From Devosia sp. Root685 (lineage in GTDB: Bacteria; Pseudomonadota; Alphaproteobacteria; Rhizobiales; Devosiaceae), in assembly GCF_001427875.1 (NCBI RefSeq), contig NZ_LMHK01000002.1, positions 1,361,436-1,425,435 of the forward strand: DNA of 64,000 nt, read 5' to 3'. Below are positions 62,236-64,000 of this stretch, in pieces (positions within the stretch are counted from its first letter, which is position 1; each line of letters starts with the position of its first letter). The position numbers and the translations under genes are program-made. The notes beneath the pieces are model-generated. The model made no database searches. It had not been told where the DNA came from and saw nothing but the letters and a program-made list of their open reading frames with translations.

Positions 62236-63507
62236 CTACTTCGACTTGGTCTTGCCGCCCGTCGAACCGCTACCGCTGCCATTGAGCCGCGCCAGATTGT
62301 CCACGGCGAGCTGATAGCCAAAATCCGCCGACCGCTGATAATAGCTTTTGGCGAGGGCGAGATCGACATCGACCCCCAGCCCGTTCTCATAGATATGGCC
62401 CATATTGTTGAGCCCGATCGGCTGTTCCTTGTCGGCCGCCATCTCGGTCCATTTCAGCGCCTTGACATAGTCTACAGGGGTGCCGAGCCCATCCATATAG
62501 AGTAGGCCCAGATTGACCGCCGCGCGCATTTCCCCGCCCTCGGCCGCTTCCATATAGAGCGTCAGCGCCTTGGCATAATCCTGTTTCACGCCGCGCCCGT
62601 CTTCATAGAGCAGCGCCAGATTGTGCTTGGCGAGCGCCATGCCCTGGTCGGCAGCCAATTGATAAAGCTCGGCGGCTTCCGCGATGTCTTTATCGACCCC
62701 CTCGCCATTTTCGAGCAGGAACGCGAGATTGTTCTGCCCATACATGTCGCCCTGATCGGCAGCGAGCCGATAAAGTTCCACGGCGCGCGTCAGATCGACC
62801 GATTGCCCCAGCCCATCCTGCAACACCTTGCCCAGGTTCACCTGCGCCGACGCATCGCCCTGCGCCACGGCTTTTTCGAACCATGCCGCCGCCGCCACAT
62901 AATCGAGCGGCACGCCAAGCCCTTCTTGATACATCAGCCCCAGATTGGACTGCGCCTTGGGCATGCCCTGCTCGGCCGCCGCCCGGTACCAGCGCGCCGC
63001 CTGGGTATAATCCTGCTCGACGCCCTCGCCGAAATCATAGGAAAGCCCCATGGAATTCTGCGCCAGCGCAAATCCGGCTTCGGCGCCCTCGAGCAGCAAT
63101 TGCGCCCCGCGCTCCATGTCCTCTTCGACGCCATCCCCGGTGGTCAGCATATCCCCATAAATGGCGAGCGCTATTACATGCCCGCCTTCGGCCGCCTCTT
63201 CAAAGAGCGGCACGGCGCTTTCCGTATCGCCCTCGGCAAAATAGGCCCGCGCCAGCCAGCCCTTGAGCTGGGGTGAATCGGGCTCCGCCTTCAGCGCCTC
63301 GCTGCAGGCCTTGATCGCCGCCTCGGTATCGATGTCCCAGGTTTCCCGTCCGATCGATTCGAAACCCACTTCATACTGGCTCGCCGCCTCCGCAGCGCAG
63401 GCATCAAACGCCGGGCCCGCAAGCGCCGGCGCCGCCGGCAGAGCCAGCGTCATGGCGACCGAGGCCACAATCAACGCAATTTGCCTCGAAGAACGGGTCG
63501 GTTTCAT
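62236..63507 (-). CDS. Sel1-repeat (SLR) exported protein
   Basis: A 423-residue protein with a signal peptide (cut near PALAG) followed by about eight Sel1-type repeats of 36 residues. Examples are ALAIYGDMLTTGDGVEEDME, AQNSMGLSYDFGEGVEQDYT, AQSNLGLMYQEGLGVPLDYV and AKHNLALLYEDGRGVKQDYA, each with the A-x-x-L-G-x-x-Y-x-x-G-x-G-V pattern. Such solenoids bind partner proteins in the periplasm or outside the cell; no enzyme domain is present. The C-terminus is Ser/Gly/Lys-rich. Start ATG 63507. Confidence 0.92.
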   Translation of the reverse strand: MKPTRSSRQIALIVASVAMTLALPAAPALAGPAFDACAAEAASQYEVGFESIGRETWDIDTEAAIKACSEALKAEPDSPQLKGWLARAYFAEGDTESAVPLFEEAAEGGHVIALAIYGDMLTTGDGVEEDMERGAQLLLEGAEAGFALAQNSMGLSYDFGEGVEQDYTQAARWYRAAAEQGMPKAQSNLGLMYQEGLGVPLDYVAAAAWFEKAVAQGDASAQVNLGKVLQDGLGQSVDLTRAVELYRLAADQGDMYGQNNLAFLLENGEGVDKDIAEAAELYQLAADQGMALAKHNLALLYEDGRGVKQDYAKALTLYMEAAEGGEMRAAVNLGLLYMDGLGTPVDYVKALKWTEMAADKEQPIGLNNMGHIYENGLGVDVDLALAKSYYQRSADFGYQLAVDNLARLNGSGSGSTGGKTKSK

Positions 63508-63656
63508 TGCTCTCTCCCAAAAGACTGCACATTGAGGCCGCGGCCAATGTTACCCCAGCCTTTGCGGCCAACAAAAGACTTGCTGCCAACAAATGCTTGA
63601 GCGTGGTCAACGCCGCGATCATTGCCGATCTCAAACCCCTCGACTATCACTGCCCC

Positions 63657-64000
63657 ATGACCCGCCTCATTCTCCTCAACAAGCCGTTCAACGTGCTCTC
63701 GCAATTTTCCGGCGGTAATCCGGGCGAGACGCTGGCCGATTTCGTCAAGGTGCCCGAGGTCTATCCCGCCGGCCGCCTCGACAAGGACAGCGAAGGCCTC
63801 CTCCTCCTCACCGATGACGGCAAGCTTCAGGCCGAGATTTCCTCGCCCCGCTTCAAACTACCCAAAACCTATCTGGTACAGGTCGAAGGCATCCCAACCG
63901 AAGAAGCCCTCAAAAAACTTCGCAACGGCGTCACCCTCAATGACGGCCCGACCCGTCCCGCGATCGCAAAACTGATCGACCCACCTGAACTCTGGGAGCG
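63657..64000 (+). CDS. rluE: Pseudouridine synthase of the RsuA/RluE family, 3' end beyond the window
   Basis: The first 114 residues are visible. The protein starts TRLILLNKPFNVLSQFSG without an S4 domain, as in RluE. The catalytic motif follows: GRLDKDSEGLLLLTDDG, with the nucleophile Asp in RLDKDSEG. PKTYLVQVEG is the next conserved strand. RluE makes pseudouridine 2457 in 23S rRNA of E. coli; a close paralogue cannot be excluded. The gene is cut by the right edge. Confidence 0.9.
   Translation, partial: MTRLILLNKPFNVLSQFSGGNPGETLADFVKVPEVYPAGRLDKDSEGLLLLTDDGKLQAEISSPRFKLPKTYLVQVEGIPTEEALKKLRNGVTLNDGPTRPAIAKLIDPPELWE

Overview
The window looks like chromosomal DNA of a GC-rich alphaproteobacterium of the order Hyphomicrobiales. 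A Devosia-like genus is the best guess, made from gene content and not from a database search. Supporting signs are a GapR/DUF2312 gene close to a DUF1036-pyk pair and a type-B L36 gene, a QmcA/NfeD pair, TRAP and ABC carbohydrate transporters, and hyphomicrobial-style extragenic palindromes. Most genes are ordinary chromosomal ones. Two stretches look accessory: the left end (two-partner secretion) and about 57.5-60 kb (HipA module).

Layout. 0-7.5 kb: on the minus strand, a TpsB/CdiB-type outer-membrane transporter followed by a giant filamentous-haemagglutinin exoprotein whose C-terminus, where a toxin would sit, lies beyond the left edge. 7.9-8.6 kb: an alpha/beta hydrolase broken by one in-frame TGA. 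9-15 kb: an L,D-transpeptidase and a DUF882/MepK-like endopeptidase, then dxs. 14.7-17.8 kb: GtrA-type glycosyltransferase, GT-C mannosyltransferase and an accessory membrane protein. 17.9-22.2 kb: gapR, DUF1036-pyk, rpmJ and a single-domain response regulator. 22-26 kb: lldD, modB-modA-modE (no modC) and eda. 26-34 kb: QmcA/NfeD, an outer-membrane barrel, galU/galE, an MltB-like transglycosylase and a DUF459 SGNH protein.

33.5-37.3 kb holds a sugar-acid cluster: a UxaA/GarD-family dehydratase, a GntR/FCD regulator, a FucU-type mutarotase and an FAA hydrolase. The perfect palindrome CTAACATGTTAG occurs at the dehydratase/regulator divergence, before the FAA hydrolase, and also 12 kb away before lldD. 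I infer a local regulon for L-fucose (or a similar 6-deoxysugar) breakdown to pyruvate and L-lactate, with LldD oxidising the lactate.

38-50 kb: di-haem cytochrome c, a PfkB sugar kinase, a TRAP transporter (QM convergent with P), RidA, an LprI-like protein, a diguanylate cyclase, a small hydrolase, sdaA and manC. 51-57.5 kb: a LacI regulator and an ABC transporter plus GH32 operon for sucrose or fructo-oligosaccharides, under a perfect 15-bp inverted repeat. 57.6-60 kb: a HipA-family kinase and an overlapping HTH protein with a large unassigned C-terminal domain, preceded by about five copies of a 12-bp operator-like sequence. 60-64 kb: initiator tRNA, aldo/keto reductase, DUF599 protein, Sel1-repeat protein and the start of an RluE-like pseudouridine synthase cut by the right edge.
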